From assembly GCA_900540895.1 (NCBI GenBank), contig UQHV01000002.1:1-64000 (forward strand): a DNA stretch of 64,000 bases, read 5' to 3'. Numbering within the stretch: the stretch's first letter is position 1; the number at the start of each line of letters is the position of its first letter. This document shows, piece by piece, positions 32,401 through 40,899 of this stretch. The notes below the pieces were generated by a model. The model ran no database searches and had not been told where the DNA came from. It saw nothing but the letters and a program-made list of their open reading frames with translations. This DNA comes from an uncultured Collinsella sp. Lineage in GTDB: Bacteria; Actinomycetota; Coriobacteriia; Coriobacteriales; Coriobacteriaceae. Both the position numbers and the translations under genes were made by a program.

Positions 32401-33276
32401 ATGGATTGCCCGGTCACCGCTCGTCCCACCGTTATCGTTATCTCCGACTCGCTCGGTGATACCGCTTGTGAGGTGGTGCTTGCGGCGTCCGGGCAATTTG
32501 ATGAAGGGGCTTTTTGTGTTTTGCGCCTGCCTAAGGTGACTTCTGTGGAGCAGGTCAAGTCATTTGTGGGGCCGCGCGTCGATGCCGACCATCGCGATAT
32601 CGCCGTGTTCCATACCATCGTCGACCCGGCGCTACGTGCTCGTGTGCTCGATTACCTGGGCATGCTGCATATTCGCTCGGTCGACCTGATCGGCCCGACG
32701 CTCGCCGTGCTGTCGTCGCTCATCGGTGTACCGCCCAAGGGCGTCGCGGGCGTGATTCACAGGACCGATGACCGCTATTTCCATCGTATCGAGGCCATGG
32801 AGTATTTCGTTGAGCACGATGACGGGCGCGGCTGCGACGATCTGTCGGGTGCCGATATCGTGCTGCTGGGCGTATCGCGCACGTCCAAGACGCCGCTGTC
32901 GATGTTTTTGGCCTTTCAAGGTTACAAGGTTGCCAATGTTCCGTTGGCCCATGGCATGGAGCCGCCCAAGTCAATTTACGAGGTCGACCCGATGCGTTTG
33001 TTTGGCCTGATTTCGACCGTCGACGTTATTTCCGAGATTCGCGATAGCCGCTTGGGCGATGACTACGCCCGTGCCGTTGCCGGCTCCTATGCCGAGCCCG
33101 AGAGCGTGCGCAGCGAGCTCGAGGAAGCTCGTGCCCTCATGAAGCGCCTAGGCTGCTTTGTGGTGCGTACCGACGGAAAGGCCATCGAGGAAAGCGCTGC
33201 CGAGATCATTAGCCACTTGGAGGAAATCCAAGAAGCCCGCGCCCGCCGCGCCGCCAGTCGAGTGCAGCAAAGTTAG
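32401..33276 (+). CDS. ppsR: PPDK regulatory protein (PpsR, DUF299)
   Basis: 291 residues of the bifunctional kinase/pyrophosphorylase family that phosphorylates and dephosphorylates a Thr next to the catalytic His of PPDK or PEP synthase. VIVISDSLGDTACEVV is the N-terminal family motif, GVSRTSKTPLSMFLA the P-loop. The target enzyme is encoded downstream after a 297-bp gap. In the PPDK the expected Thr-Ser-His triad is present (GGKTSHAAVIA), so the pair is functionally consistent. Short Arg/Ala tail at the C-terminus. Confidence 0.93.
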   Translation: MDCPVTARPTVIVISDSLGDTACEVVLAASGQFDEGAFCVLRLPKVTSVEQVKSFVGPRVDADHRDIAVFHTIVDPALRARVLDYLGMLHIRSVDLIGPTLAVLSSLIGVPPKGVAGVIHRTDDRYFHRIEAMEYFVEHDDGRGCDDLSGADIVLLGVSRTSKTPLSMFLAFQGYKVANVPLAHGMEPPKSIYEVDPMRLFGLISTVDVISEIRDSRLGDDYARAVAGSYAEPESVRSELEEARALMKRLGCFVVRTDGKAIEESAAEIISHLEEIQEARARRAASRVQQS

Positions 33277-33573
33277 CTCATTGGAGTAGTTAAAAAGCCC
33301 CGTCCTAAATAGACTACCTCAAAATAATGCACGATAATGATAAAGCGATTTAGCAAGAAACTTGCATCTGACCTGCATTTCTCTTGCAGTGGTATCTTCA
33401 TAAGGTAACCACCTTTATCTACCGTTTACCGCTAGTTTTAGCACGTTTACCAAACCGCGCACCCTCTGCTCAAGCCTGCCCAAAACGCGCCGTATAGTTC
33501 CCTCACGGCCCGCATCCGGTGGGTCGATTCGTTACCACGGTCGTGTGCGTAAGCGCATGGAAGGGGAAGTATC
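33277..33573 (+). other. Intergenic region ppsR-ppdK
   Basis: 297 bp without a convincing gene. It is AT-richer than its surroundings and has tgcaagag/cttgca-like short repeats around 33353-33387 and a -10-like TATCTT at 33393-33398, but no proper -35 at the right distance. A purine-rich GGAAGGGGAAG precedes the GTG start of ppdK. Probably the ppdK promoter region, perhaps needing an activator. Confidence 0.4.
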
Positions 33574-36324
33574 GTGAGCGATTGCAAGAGGGTTTACCGT
33601 TTTGGAACCGACGCCCAGGGCACCTGTGTCACCGAGGGCGACAAGTCCATGAACTTCGTGCTTGGCGGCAAGGGCGCAAACCTTGCCGAGATGAGCCGCA
33701 TCGGCCTGCCGGTTCCCGGTGGTTTTACCATTACCTGCCAGACCTGTGTCGAGTACTCCGGTGCCGGCAACGTCTGGCCCGAAGGCGCGCTCGATGAGAT
33801 CGTTGCCGCCGAGGAAGACCTCGAGTCCCGCTGCGGCAAAAAGCTCGGTGACGCCTCCGATCCGCTGCTCGTGTCGGTTCGCTCGGGCGCTCCGTTTTCC
33901 ATGCCCGGCATGATGGACACGGTCCTCAACTTAGGCCTCAACGACGACTCCGTTCAGGGGCTCATCGCTCAGACGCAAAATCCGCGTTTTGCCTGGGATA
34001 GCTACCGCCGCTTTATTCAGATGTTCTCCAACGTCGTTATGGGCGTCGACGCTGACCTGTTCGAGAACGCGCTGACCCGGGCGCGCCTGGTCGCTGGTGT
34101 TCGCGTCGATTCCGAGCTTTCGGCCGAGGATCTGCAGGAGCTCGTCGAGACCTTCAAGGGGATTTTCTCTGAGAACGTCGATGCTTCCCTGTATCCCGAG
34201 CTCGAGGTTGCTGACGGCAAGCCTGTCTTCCCGCACGACCCGGAGCTTCAGCTACGCCTTGCCATCCAGGCCGTCTTTGGCAGCTGGATGAACGAGCGTG
34301 CCTGCATCTACCGCAAGCAGCATGGCATTTCCGACGACCTCGGCACCGCCGTCAACGTGCAGGCCATGGCCTTTGGCAACAAGGGCGAGACCTCTGCGAC
34401 TGGCGTCGCCTTTACGCGCAACCCGGCCGATGGCACTAAGGAGTTCTACGGCGATTTTCTGGTTAACGCCCAGGGCGAGGACGTCGTCGCCGGCATCCGC
34501 AACACCGAGCCCATTGCCGACCTCAAGACCACCCCGGGCCTCGAGTCCGCAGGTGAGGAGCTCGAGCGCGTGTTCCTGACGCTCGAGGATCATTATCGCG
34601 ATATGTGCGATATCGAGTTCACCATCGAGCAGGGCAAGCTCTGGATGCTCCAGACCCGCGTGGGCAAGCGCACCGCCACCGCCGCCCTGCGCATCGCTAT
34701 CGAAATGGTCGAGGAGGGCCTGATCACCCGCGAGGAGGCCGTGAGCCGCATCGATCCCGCGCAGCTCGACCAACTCCTGCACCCGCAGTTTGACGCCTCC
34801 AAGAAGTACGAGACGCTGGCCAGCGGTCTGAACGCCAGCCCCGGTGCCGCCGTGGGCGAGGTCGTGTTCTCGAGCGACGACGCCGTCGCGCGCGCCAACG
34901 AGGGCCACAAGGTCATTCTGGTTCGCTGGGAGACCAACCCCGATGACCTGAAGGGCATGGTAGCCGCCGAGGGCATCCTGACCAGCCACGGTGGCAAGAC
35001 GAGCCATGCCGCCGTTATCGCCCGCGGCATGGGTACGCCCTGCGTCTGTGGCGTTGAGCGCTTCCATATCGACGCCGCCGAGAAGGTCGTGCGCATCGAG
35101 GGCAGCGACCGCGTGCTGCACGAGGGCGACGTTATCTCCATCGACGGCACCCAGGGTATCGTCGTCGACGGCGCCGTTGACCTGGTCTCCGCCGAGCTCA
35201 CCGGCGATCTGGACACCATCGTATCCTGGGCCGACGAGATTCGCCTGGACGAGACCGGTGGCCATGCTAACCATGTGCGCGTTAATGCCGACAACCCCGA
35301 GGATGCCGCGCTCGCCCTCGAGTTTGGCGCCGAGGCTATCGGCCTGTGCCGCACCGAGCACATGTTCCTGGGCGACCGCAAAAACATCCTCCAGAGCTTC
35401 ATCCTGTCCGATGATGAGGCCGTGAAGCAGCAGGCCCTGGCTGACCTGCTCAAGGTTCAGACTGAGGACTTCCTGGCGATGTTCAAGACCATGTCCGGTC
35501 GCGATGTGGTCGTCCGCCTGCTCGATCCGCCGCTGCATGAGTTCCTGGATAATCCTCGCGAGCTCGAGGTCGCCATCACCAAGAAGGAAGCCACTGGCGC
35601 CAGCGAGGAAGAGCTTGCCGTCCTACGTGCCCGACTGCGTCGTATCGACGGCATGGTCGAGTCGAACCCCATGCTCGGCTTGCGCGGCGTGCGCCTGTCC
35701 GTTGTCTTTGGCGACCTGCCACTCATGCAAGTTCGCGCTGTCGCCACGGCAGCCGCCCGCCTTATTAAGGAGGGCGTCGATCCGCGTCCCGAGATCATGG
35801 TTCCGCTTGTCTCCATTACGGCGGAGCATGTCCAGACCCGCGAGGTCATCGAGCGCGTGATCGCCGAGGTTTCTGCCGAGGAGGGCGTCGAGCTCAATAT
35901 TCCCGTGGGCACGATGCTCGAGCTGCCGCGCGCCTGTATGGTCGCCGACGAGATCGCTCAGCACGCCGACTTCTTCTGCTTTGGCACCAACGACCTTACG
36001 CAGACGACCTTCGGCTTCTCTCGCGACGACGCCGAGGCCAAGTTCATCCCCCTGTACATGCACAAGAAGATCTTGAAGGACAACCCCTTCGAGACCATCG
36101 ACTCGGCGGTACTCGAGCTGGTGCGCATGGCCGTTGAGAAGGGTCGCACCACCAACCCCGACATGCACTTTGGCGTGTGCGGCGAACACGGCGGCGACCC
36201 CAAATCCATTAAGGACCTGTTCAACGTAGCCGACGTGGACTATGTGTCCTGTTCGCCCTATCGCGTACCCCTCGCACGTCTTGCGGCCGCGCAGGCCAAG
36301 CTCGAGGCGAAGCGCTCCGCCTAA
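33574..36324 (+). CDS. ppdK: Pyruvate, phosphate dikinase
   Basis: 916 residues. N-terminal ATP-grasp part (LGGKGANLAEMSRIGLPVPG, LLVSVRSGAPFSMPGMMDTV), swivelling His domain with the phosphorylated His in GGKTSHAAVIARGMG, and C-terminal PEP/pyruvate TIM barrel (EAIGLCRTEHMFL, FFCFGTNDLTQTTFGFSRDD, HFGVCGEHGG with the acid Cys). It interconverts pyruvate, ATP and phosphate with PEP, AMP and pyrophosphate. In an anaerobe it may work in glycolysis or gluconeogenesis. GTG 33574 follows AAGGGGAAG. Its regulator is encoded just upstream. Confidence 0.96.
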   Translation: MSDCKRVYRFGTDAQGTCVTEGDKSMNFVLGGKGANLAEMSRIGLPVPGGFTITCQTCVEYSGAGNVWPEGALDEIVAAEEDLESRCGKKLGDASDPLLVSVRSGAPFSMPGMMDTVLNLGLNDDSVQGLIAQTQNPRFAWDSYRRFIQMFSNVVMGVDADLFENALTRARLVAGVRVDSELSAEDLQELVETFKGIFSENVDASLYPELEVADGKPVFPHDPELQLRLAIQAVFGSWMNERACIYRKQHGISDDLGTAVNVQAMAFGNKGETSATGVAFTRNPADGTKEFYGDFLVNAQGEDVVAGIRNTEPIADLKTTPGLESAGEELERVFLTLEDHYRDMCDIEFTIEQGKLWMLQTRVGKRTATAALRIAIEMVEEGLITREEAVSRIDPAQLDQLLHPQFDASKKYETLASGLNASPGAAVGEVVFSSDDAVARANEGHKVILVRWETNPDDLKGMVAAEGILTSHGGKTSHAAVIARGMGTPCVCGVERFHIDAAEKVVRIEGSDRVLHEGDVISIDGTQGIVVDGAVDLVSAELTGDLDTIVSWADEIRLDETGGHANHVRVNADNPEDAALALEFGAEAIGLCRTEHMFLGDRKNILQSFILSDDEAVKQQALADLLKVQTEDFLAMFKTMSGRDVVVRLLDPPLHEFLDNPRELEVAITKKEATGASEEELAVLRARLRRIDGMVESNPMLGLRGVRLSVVFGDLPLMQVRAVATAAARLIKEGVDPRPEIMVPLVSITAEHVQTREVIERVIAEVSAEEGVELNIPVGTMLELPRACMVADEIAQHADFFCFGTNDLTQTTFGFSRDDAEAKFIPLYMHKKILKDNPFETIDSAVLELVRMAVEKGRTTNPDMHFGVCGEHGGDPKSIKDLFNVADVDYVSCSPYRVPLARLAAAQAKLEAKRSA

Positions 36325-36361
36325 CGTTTTGGGTTTAGACGCCTAGCGTAGCCCCTTCATG

Positions 36362-36389
36362 CCGCCCGTCTCATTCGCGAGGCGGGCGG
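36362..36389 (+). terminator. Terminator-like hairpin after ppdK
   Basis: An 11-bp stem, 36362-36372 with 36379-36389, with one G-U pair and a short loop, 37 bp after ppdK. The T-run is weak (ttatc). Confidence 0.65.
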
Positions 36390-36435
36390 TTATCATGTGC
36401 GGGTTTTGTCTTTTTGTCTGCGTAAAAAATTGTTC

Positions 36436-36463
36436 TTGCAGCAGAAACCCGCGCGTGTATACT
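36436..36463 (+). promoter_or_regulatory. Promoter of rplS
   Basis: TTGCAG (36436-36441) and TATACT (36458-36463) with a 16-bp spacer, 70 bp before the rplS start codon. Confidence 0.7.
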
Positions 36464-36532
36464 CGAATACGTTTGTTCAACTACGTGCCGGCCAAGGTGG
36501 TACGGCACCTCTAGAAGAGTAAGGAATTGCAC

Positions 36533-36874
36533 ATGGATTACATCCGCGCAATCGAGCGTCAGCAGATCCGCGAGGACATCCCGCAGGTCCGCGTTGCCGA
36601 CAACGTCAAGGTTCACTACCGCATTAAGGAAGGCGACCGCGAGCGCATCCAGGTTTTCCAGGGTGACGTCATCCGCATGGCCGGCGCCGGTGCCCGTGAG
36701 ACCTTCACCGTCCGCAAGATTTCCTTCGGTGTCGGTGTTGAGCGTACCTTCCCGCTTCACAGCCCCAAGATCGCCAAGCTCGAGGTCGTCCGTCATGGTC
36801 GCGTCCGTCGCGCCAAGCTGTACTACCTCCGCGACAAGGTGGGCAAGGCTGCTCGCATCCCCGAGAAGCGCTAA
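36533..36874 (+). CDS. rplS: 50S ribosomal protein L19
   Basis: 113 residues: MDYIRAIERQQIREDIPQVR at the start, GDRERIQVFQGDVI and GVGVERTFPLHSPKI in the core. It sits at the 30S-50S interface. ATG 36533 with AAGGA 7 nt upstream is preferred to TTG 36527. It is single-gene transcribed, with its own promoter and terminator. It is separated from trmD by glyQS-ppsR-ppdK, whereas trmD-rplS are usually adjacent. Confidence 0.97.
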   Translation: MDYIRAIERQQIREDIPQVRVADNVKVHYRIKEGDRERIQVFQGDVIRMAGAGARETFTVRKISFGVGVERTFPLHSPKIAKLEVVRHGRVRRAKLYYLRDKVGKAARIPEKR

Positions 36875-36908
36875 GAAGATCGCAGCGTCTGTCCACTCGT
36901 TTGGACAC

Positions 36909-36938
36909 AAGGGTCACCTTCGGGTGGCCCTTCTTTTT
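36909..36938 (+). terminator. Terminator of rplS
   Basis: Stem 36909-36918 with 36923-36932 (10 bp, one G-U) capped by a TTCG loop and followed by CTTTTT. Confidence 0.92.
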
Positions 36939-36967
36939 ATCTGATTTGCATGCAAGGAGGGCCTGGT

Positions 36968-37756
36968 ATGGCCAACATGACGAGCTCGGTTTCGGCATCG
37001 CAGGTTGCCGGCGAGCTGGCGAGTGCCACGTTCGAGGAGATTCCCGCCCTCGTGGAGCATTATCGCGAGGATCCGCGCCAGCAGGTTATCAAGGCTTGCG
37101 AGCGTGCCCTTAAGCGCCATGCCAAGGAGCTTGCCGAGCGCGAGCGCGTCAACGGCATGTACGAGCTTATGCATGAGCTCGGCGGTGATGGCGTGGTCGT
37201 GGGCGTCGACGAGGTGGGCCGTGGCTCGGTAGCGGGGCCCTTGACCGTGTGTGCCGTGTGTCTTCCGATGGAGCCGCGCATCTGGGGCATCAACGATTCC
37301 AAAAAGCTCACGCCGGCGCGCCGCGAGCTGCTCTCGGTGAAGATTGCCGAGGTGGCGACGGCGATCGGCTTTTGCCATATCGCTCCCGCGGATATCGATG
37401 AGATGGGCATGGCCCGCGCCATTCGAGCCGCTGTCGCGGGCGCGGTGGCGGATACGGGGCTTGAGCCCGATTGCGTGCTTATGGACGGCAACCCCCTGGG
37501 CGCCGTTCCCAACGAGCGCGACGTGGTCAAGGGCGACGCCAAGATCGCCTGTATCGCCGCGGCGTCCATCATGGCTAAGGTCACCCGTGACGAGATGATG
37601 GTTGAGTACGACGCCGAGTATCCCGAGTACCATCTGGCCGAGTCGAAGGGCTATGCGAGCCCCGATCACATCGAGGCCATTCGCAAACACGGTCTTTCTC
37701 CTCTGCACCGTGTGAGCTTTTGCGGAAACTTTCTGCAGACTGAGCGCCTTTTCTAG
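36968..37756 (+). CDS. rnhB: Ribonuclease HII
   Basis: 262 residues. VVVGVDEVGRGSVAGPLTV carries the first Asp-Glu pair; further acidic residues are in LMDGNPLGAVPN and DAKIACIAAASIMAKVTRD. It nicks RNA-DNA hybrids at single ribonucleotides. ATG 36968 lies 8 nt after AAGGAGG. The N-terminal ~80 residues form the helical extension seen in Bacillus-type RNase HII. It starts the block rnhB-yraN-comM-dprA. Confidence 0.95.
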   Translation: MANMTSSVSASQVAGELASATFEEIPALVEHYREDPRQQVIKACERALKRHAKELAERERVNGMYELMHELGGDGVVVGVDEVGRGSVAGPLTVCAVCLPMEPRIWGINDSKKLTPARRELLSVKIAEVATAIGFCHIAPADIDEMGMARAIRAAVAGAVADTGLEPDCVLMDGNPLGAVPNERDVVKGDAKIACIAAASIMAKVTRDEMMVEYDAEYPEYHLAESKGYASPDHIEAIRKHGLSPLHRVSFCGNFLQTERLF

Positions 37757-37944
37757 GCCAATTGTGAAGACAGGGACCTTAAGGGTTCCATAAACCTGCT
37801 GGTAGGGTCCGTGTGCAACGCTATTGTTGCGCGCGGCCCCTCATTTGTCGGCATTTGGTTTGCTTTTGGTTTGCTTCCGGTACTTACCCGCATGAAACCT
37901 GCCCTCATTATCGAGGCAATGCAGAGAGCGGGAAAGGAGACCCC

Positions 37945-38430
37945 ATGTGCGCCGCAGGCAAATTGAGTAAGACGCAGCAGCTCAAGGAGCGTTGGGAAGA
38001 GGGGGAGCTCGATTGCGGGTCGATCACGCCTGAGTTTATCAAGGGGCTCAGTCCTCGCGAGCTCGGTATGCTGGGCGAGCTTATCGCAATCGATTACTTT
38101 AACGAGCGCGGCTATACATTGCTGGAACAAGGCTATCGATGCTCGGAGGGCGAGGCCGACCTGGTGCTGCTCGATGAGCTCGACGATGTGGTGGTGATGG
38201 CCGAGGTCAAGACCAGGCGTGTTGCGCTGGATTGCGACACGCGGGTGTTTCCCGAGGAGGCGGTGAATGCCCAAAAGCAGCGGCGCTACCGTCGCATCGC
38301 GAGCTGCTACCTCATGGAGCATTATCCGCTCAAGGCGATTCGATTCGATGCCGTGGGCGTCACCATTCGCGGCGGGCATATCGCCGAGATCGAGCACCAG
38401 TACAACGCGTTCGATTGGCAGGTGTCGTGA
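37945..38430 (+). CDS. UPF0102 family endonuclease-like protein YraN
   Basis: 161 residues. The core GELIAIDYFNERGYTLLEQG, followed by SEGEADLVLLDE and VVVMAEVKTRR, is the nuclease-like UPF0102 pattern (E-D-ExK). Function is not established. ATG 37945 follows AAAGGAG; longer frames to 37813 lack a ribosome site. A ~40-residue N-terminal extension (KTQQLKERWEEGELDCG) precedes the domain. Its stop overlaps the comM start (TGATG). Confidence 0.9.
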   Translation: MCAAGKLSKTQQLKERWEEGELDCGSITPEFIKGLSPRELGMLGELIAIDYFNERGYTLLEQGYRCSEGEADLVLLDELDDVVVMAEVKTRRVALDCDTRVFPEEAVNAQKQRRYRRIASCYLMEHYPLKAIRFDAVGVTIRGGHIAEIEHQYNAFDWQVS

Positions 38431-39953
38431 TGGCGTTCGAAACCTTTGCCGTTCACGCAGCCTGTATTCGCGGCGTCGAGGCGATTCCCGTCACGGTCGA
38501 GGTGTCGCTTGCGGGTGGCATCCCGGGCATCCAGATGCTCGGGATCCCGAGTATGGAGGTCATGGAGTCGCGCGGGCGCATTCGCTGCGCGATGCGCTCC
38601 GCCGGATTCGAGATCCCGCGCTCGGGTATTACGGTCAATCTGGCGCCTGGTGATATCCGAAAGACCGGTAGCGGCTTTGACCTGCCGATAGCCATTGCGG
38701 TGCTTGCGGCCGACGGGCAGATTCCCCGCAACAGTCTCGACCGCTGCCTCATTGCCGGCGAGCTCGGCCTGGATGGCACAGTGCTTCCCGTCAAGGGCGA
38801 GGTGGCGTTCCAGCTGCTGGCTCGCGACATGGGGCTGTCTTTTATCGCCGGCAGGTCCGACCAGCATGTTCCGCTTGCGGGCGTCGACTGCGGTTTTATC
38901 GATCATCTGTCGCAGCTTGCCCGCGGTATGGGCGAGGCGGCTCGGCATTATCTGGATTCCGAGGGCGTGGAGGCCACCTTTGAGCCCGAGCTCGATTATG
39001 CCGACGTGTTGGGGCAGGAGGTCGCCAAGCGCGGCATGGCGCTTGCGGCGGCAGGGGAGCTCGGCCTTCTCATGATCGGCTCGCCCGGTTCGGGCAAGAC
39101 CATGCTTGCGCGCCGCATGACGGGTATCTTGCCCGAACTTTCCGTCGAGGATCAGCAGGAGGCGCTGTGTATCCATTCGGTCTTGGGTGAGAACATCGAT
39201 GGCATGCTTGCAGGGCATCGGCCGTTTCGAAGCCCTCATCACAGCATTTCGACAGCGGGCCTTATTGGCGGAGGACGCCCGGTGCATCCGGGCGAGATCA
39301 GCCTTGCCCATGGCGGCGTGCTCTTTTTGGACGAGCTTGCCGAGTTTCCCACCGGTGTGCTGCAGACGCTTCGTCAGCCTATCGAGCGCGGCTATGTCAG
39401 GATCGTGCGCGTCGATGGCGCCTTTACGTTTCCCTCGCGCTTTCAGCTGCTTGCGGCGAGCAATCCCTGCCCCTGCGGCTTTTTGGGCGATCGCGAGGTT
39501 CCGTGTCGTTGCTCGGCATCGATGGTAGAGCGCTATCGGTCCAAGCTGCGCGGTCCCTTGGCCGACCGCATCGACCTGATGATCGACGTGACCCGCCCCG
39601 ATCCGCAGGTGATTATCGAGGGCGCTGAGGGCATGTCGTCGGCCGAGCTGCGCGACTACGTTGTCCGCGGTAGGGCTTTTCGTGCCTGGCGCGAGTCCCG
39701 TATGGACGATGCGGATGCCGAGGCCGAGGACGATGAGTCACGGTCCATTGACGGCGTTGTGTCGACCTTTGCACTCGACGAGGCCGCCGAGAAATGCGTG
39801 CTCGGCCTGTCGAAGCGCACGCATCTCACGGGGCGCGGCATCGTGCGTCTGGTTCGCATCGCGCGCACGATTGCCGATGTCGCCGAAAGTGAGCGTGTGA
39901 CGCAAGATCATGTGCTCGAGGCGGCGATGTATCAGGGACGGAGGGATCAGTGA
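38430..39953 (+). CDS. comM: Mg-chelatase-like AAA+ ATPase ComM (YifB)
   Basis: 507 residues. N-terminal Lon-type fold FETFAVHAACIRGVEAIPV and GITVNLAPGDIRKTGSGFDL, then AAA+ with Walker A GSPGSGKTML, Walker B GGVLFLDELAEF, and CPCGFLGD cysteines. ComM is a helicase that promotes branch migration in natural transformation. The overlap with yraN upstream and dprA downstream (TGATG) indicates one operon. An acidic insert at about residues 425-440 (DADAEAEDDE) is unusual. Confidence 0.94.
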   Translation: MAFETFAVHAACIRGVEAIPVTVEVSLAGGIPGIQMLGIPSMEVMESRGRIRCAMRSAGFEIPRSGITVNLAPGDIRKTGSGFDLPIAIAVLAADGQIPRNSLDRCLIAGELGLDGTVLPVKGEVAFQLLARDMGLSFIAGRSDQHVPLAGVDCGFIDHLSQLARGMGEAARHYLDSEGVEATFEPELDYADVLGQEVAKRGMALAAAGELGLLMIGSPGSGKTMLARRMTGILPELSVEDQQEALCIHSVLGENIDGMLAGHRPFRSPHHSISTAGLIGGGRPVHPGEISLAHGGVLFLDELAEFPTGVLQTLRQPIERGYVRIVRVDGAFTFPSRFQLLAASNPCPCGFLGDREVPCRCSASMVERYRSKLRGPLADRIDLMIDVTRPDPQVIIEGAEGMSSAELRDYVVRGRAFRAWRESRMDDADAEAEDDESRSIDGVVSTFALDEAAEKCVLGLSKRTHLTGRGIVRLVRIARTIADVAESERVTQDHVLEAAMYQGRRDQ

Positions 39954-40885
39954 TGGACGAGAACCGGTACGAGCTGCATCCCGGTGATGCGTTGTTTCCA
40001 GATACCGTTTTGGAGCTCTCTGATGTACCCCAGACGCTGTTCGTGCGCGGCGACCCGGAGGTGCTCTCGACGCCGGCGCTCTCTATCATCGGTGCGCGCA
40101 AGGCTTCTCCCTACGGTCTTGCCGTTGCGGAGCTTGCAGCCAAGGTTGCCGTGGAAGCGGGGGTGACGGTGGTCTCCGGCGGTGCGGTCGGTTGCGACCA
40201 GGCGTCGGGTTGGGCCGCGGTCAATGCCGGAGGCAGGCACGTCGTGGTGTTGGGTACGGGCGCCGACGTGGTCTACCCGCGTTCGAGTGCGGGGCTCATC
40301 GCGCGCACGATCGATACGGGCGGCGCGGTCGTGTCCATCTCGCCTTGGGGCATGGGTCCGCGCAAGTTTGCCTTCCCGCGGCGTAACCGGGTGATTGCCG
40401 CGCTTTCGCAGGCGCTCTTCGTGTCGGAGGCTGGCATGCCTTCGGGCACGTTCTCGACGGCCGAGGCCGCCATGGACTTGGGACGCGAGCTGCTTGCCGT
40501 GCCGGGTTCGATTTTGTCTCCCGAGTCGCGCGGTACCAACTACCTCATTGCCAACGGGGCCTGCTGCATTATTGACGAGGAGTCCATCGAGATGGCCATC
40601 TCGCGAATCTACGGCACCCTGCGCTACTCGCGCCCCGATGCTCCCGGCATCGCCGACCTGGATGCCACACAGCAGGCCGTGATGCATGCCCTCATCGCCT
40701 CGCCGCTCAAGGTCGACGACATCGCCGCACTCGTCTCCCTCGATGCCGTCGGCGTGCTCAAGCTTCTGGGCTCGCTCGAGCTCGAAGGTCTTATCGAGCG
40801 CATGATGGATGGAAGGTATGCGCCCTCCAAGTTTGCCCTTCACGCCCAGACACCCTTCGGTCACAATGGAAAACGTGTCAATTAG
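39953..40885 (+). CDS. dprA: DNA-processing protein DprA (Smf)
   Basis: 310 residues. The Rossmann-like core SIIGARKASPYGLAVAE, VSGGAVGCDQASGWAA, and PRRNRVIAALSQALFVSEA is the DprA signature. It loads RecA on incoming single-stranded DNA. The C-terminal winged-helix (about residues 240-300, VMHALIASPLKVDDIAALVS) is present. ATG 39953 overlaps the comM stop. topA does not follow it, unlike in Bacillus. Confidence 0.94.
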   Translation: MDENRYELHPGDALFPDTVLELSDVPQTLFVRGDPEVLSTPALSIIGARKASPYGLAVAELAAKVAVEAGVTVVSGGAVGCDQASGWAAVNAGGRHVVVLGTGADVVYPRSSAGLIARTIDTGGAVVSISPWGMGPRKFAFPRRNRVIAALSQALFVSEAGMPSGTFSTAEAAMDLGRELLAVPGSILSPESRGTNYLIANGACCIIDEESIEMAISRIYGTLRYSRPDAPGIADLDATQQAVMHALIASPLKVDDIAALVSLDAVGVLKLLGSLELEGLIERMMDGRYAPSKFALHAQTPFGHNGKRVN

Positions 40886-40899
40886 AAAGGTGTTTGCAG

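Noticed and set aside
29364..32618. 1084-residue open frame on the minus strand
   Set aside because: It is exactly antisense to glyQ and glyS. The GC-rich third positions of the real genes produce such mirror frames; it has no domain and no ribosome site.
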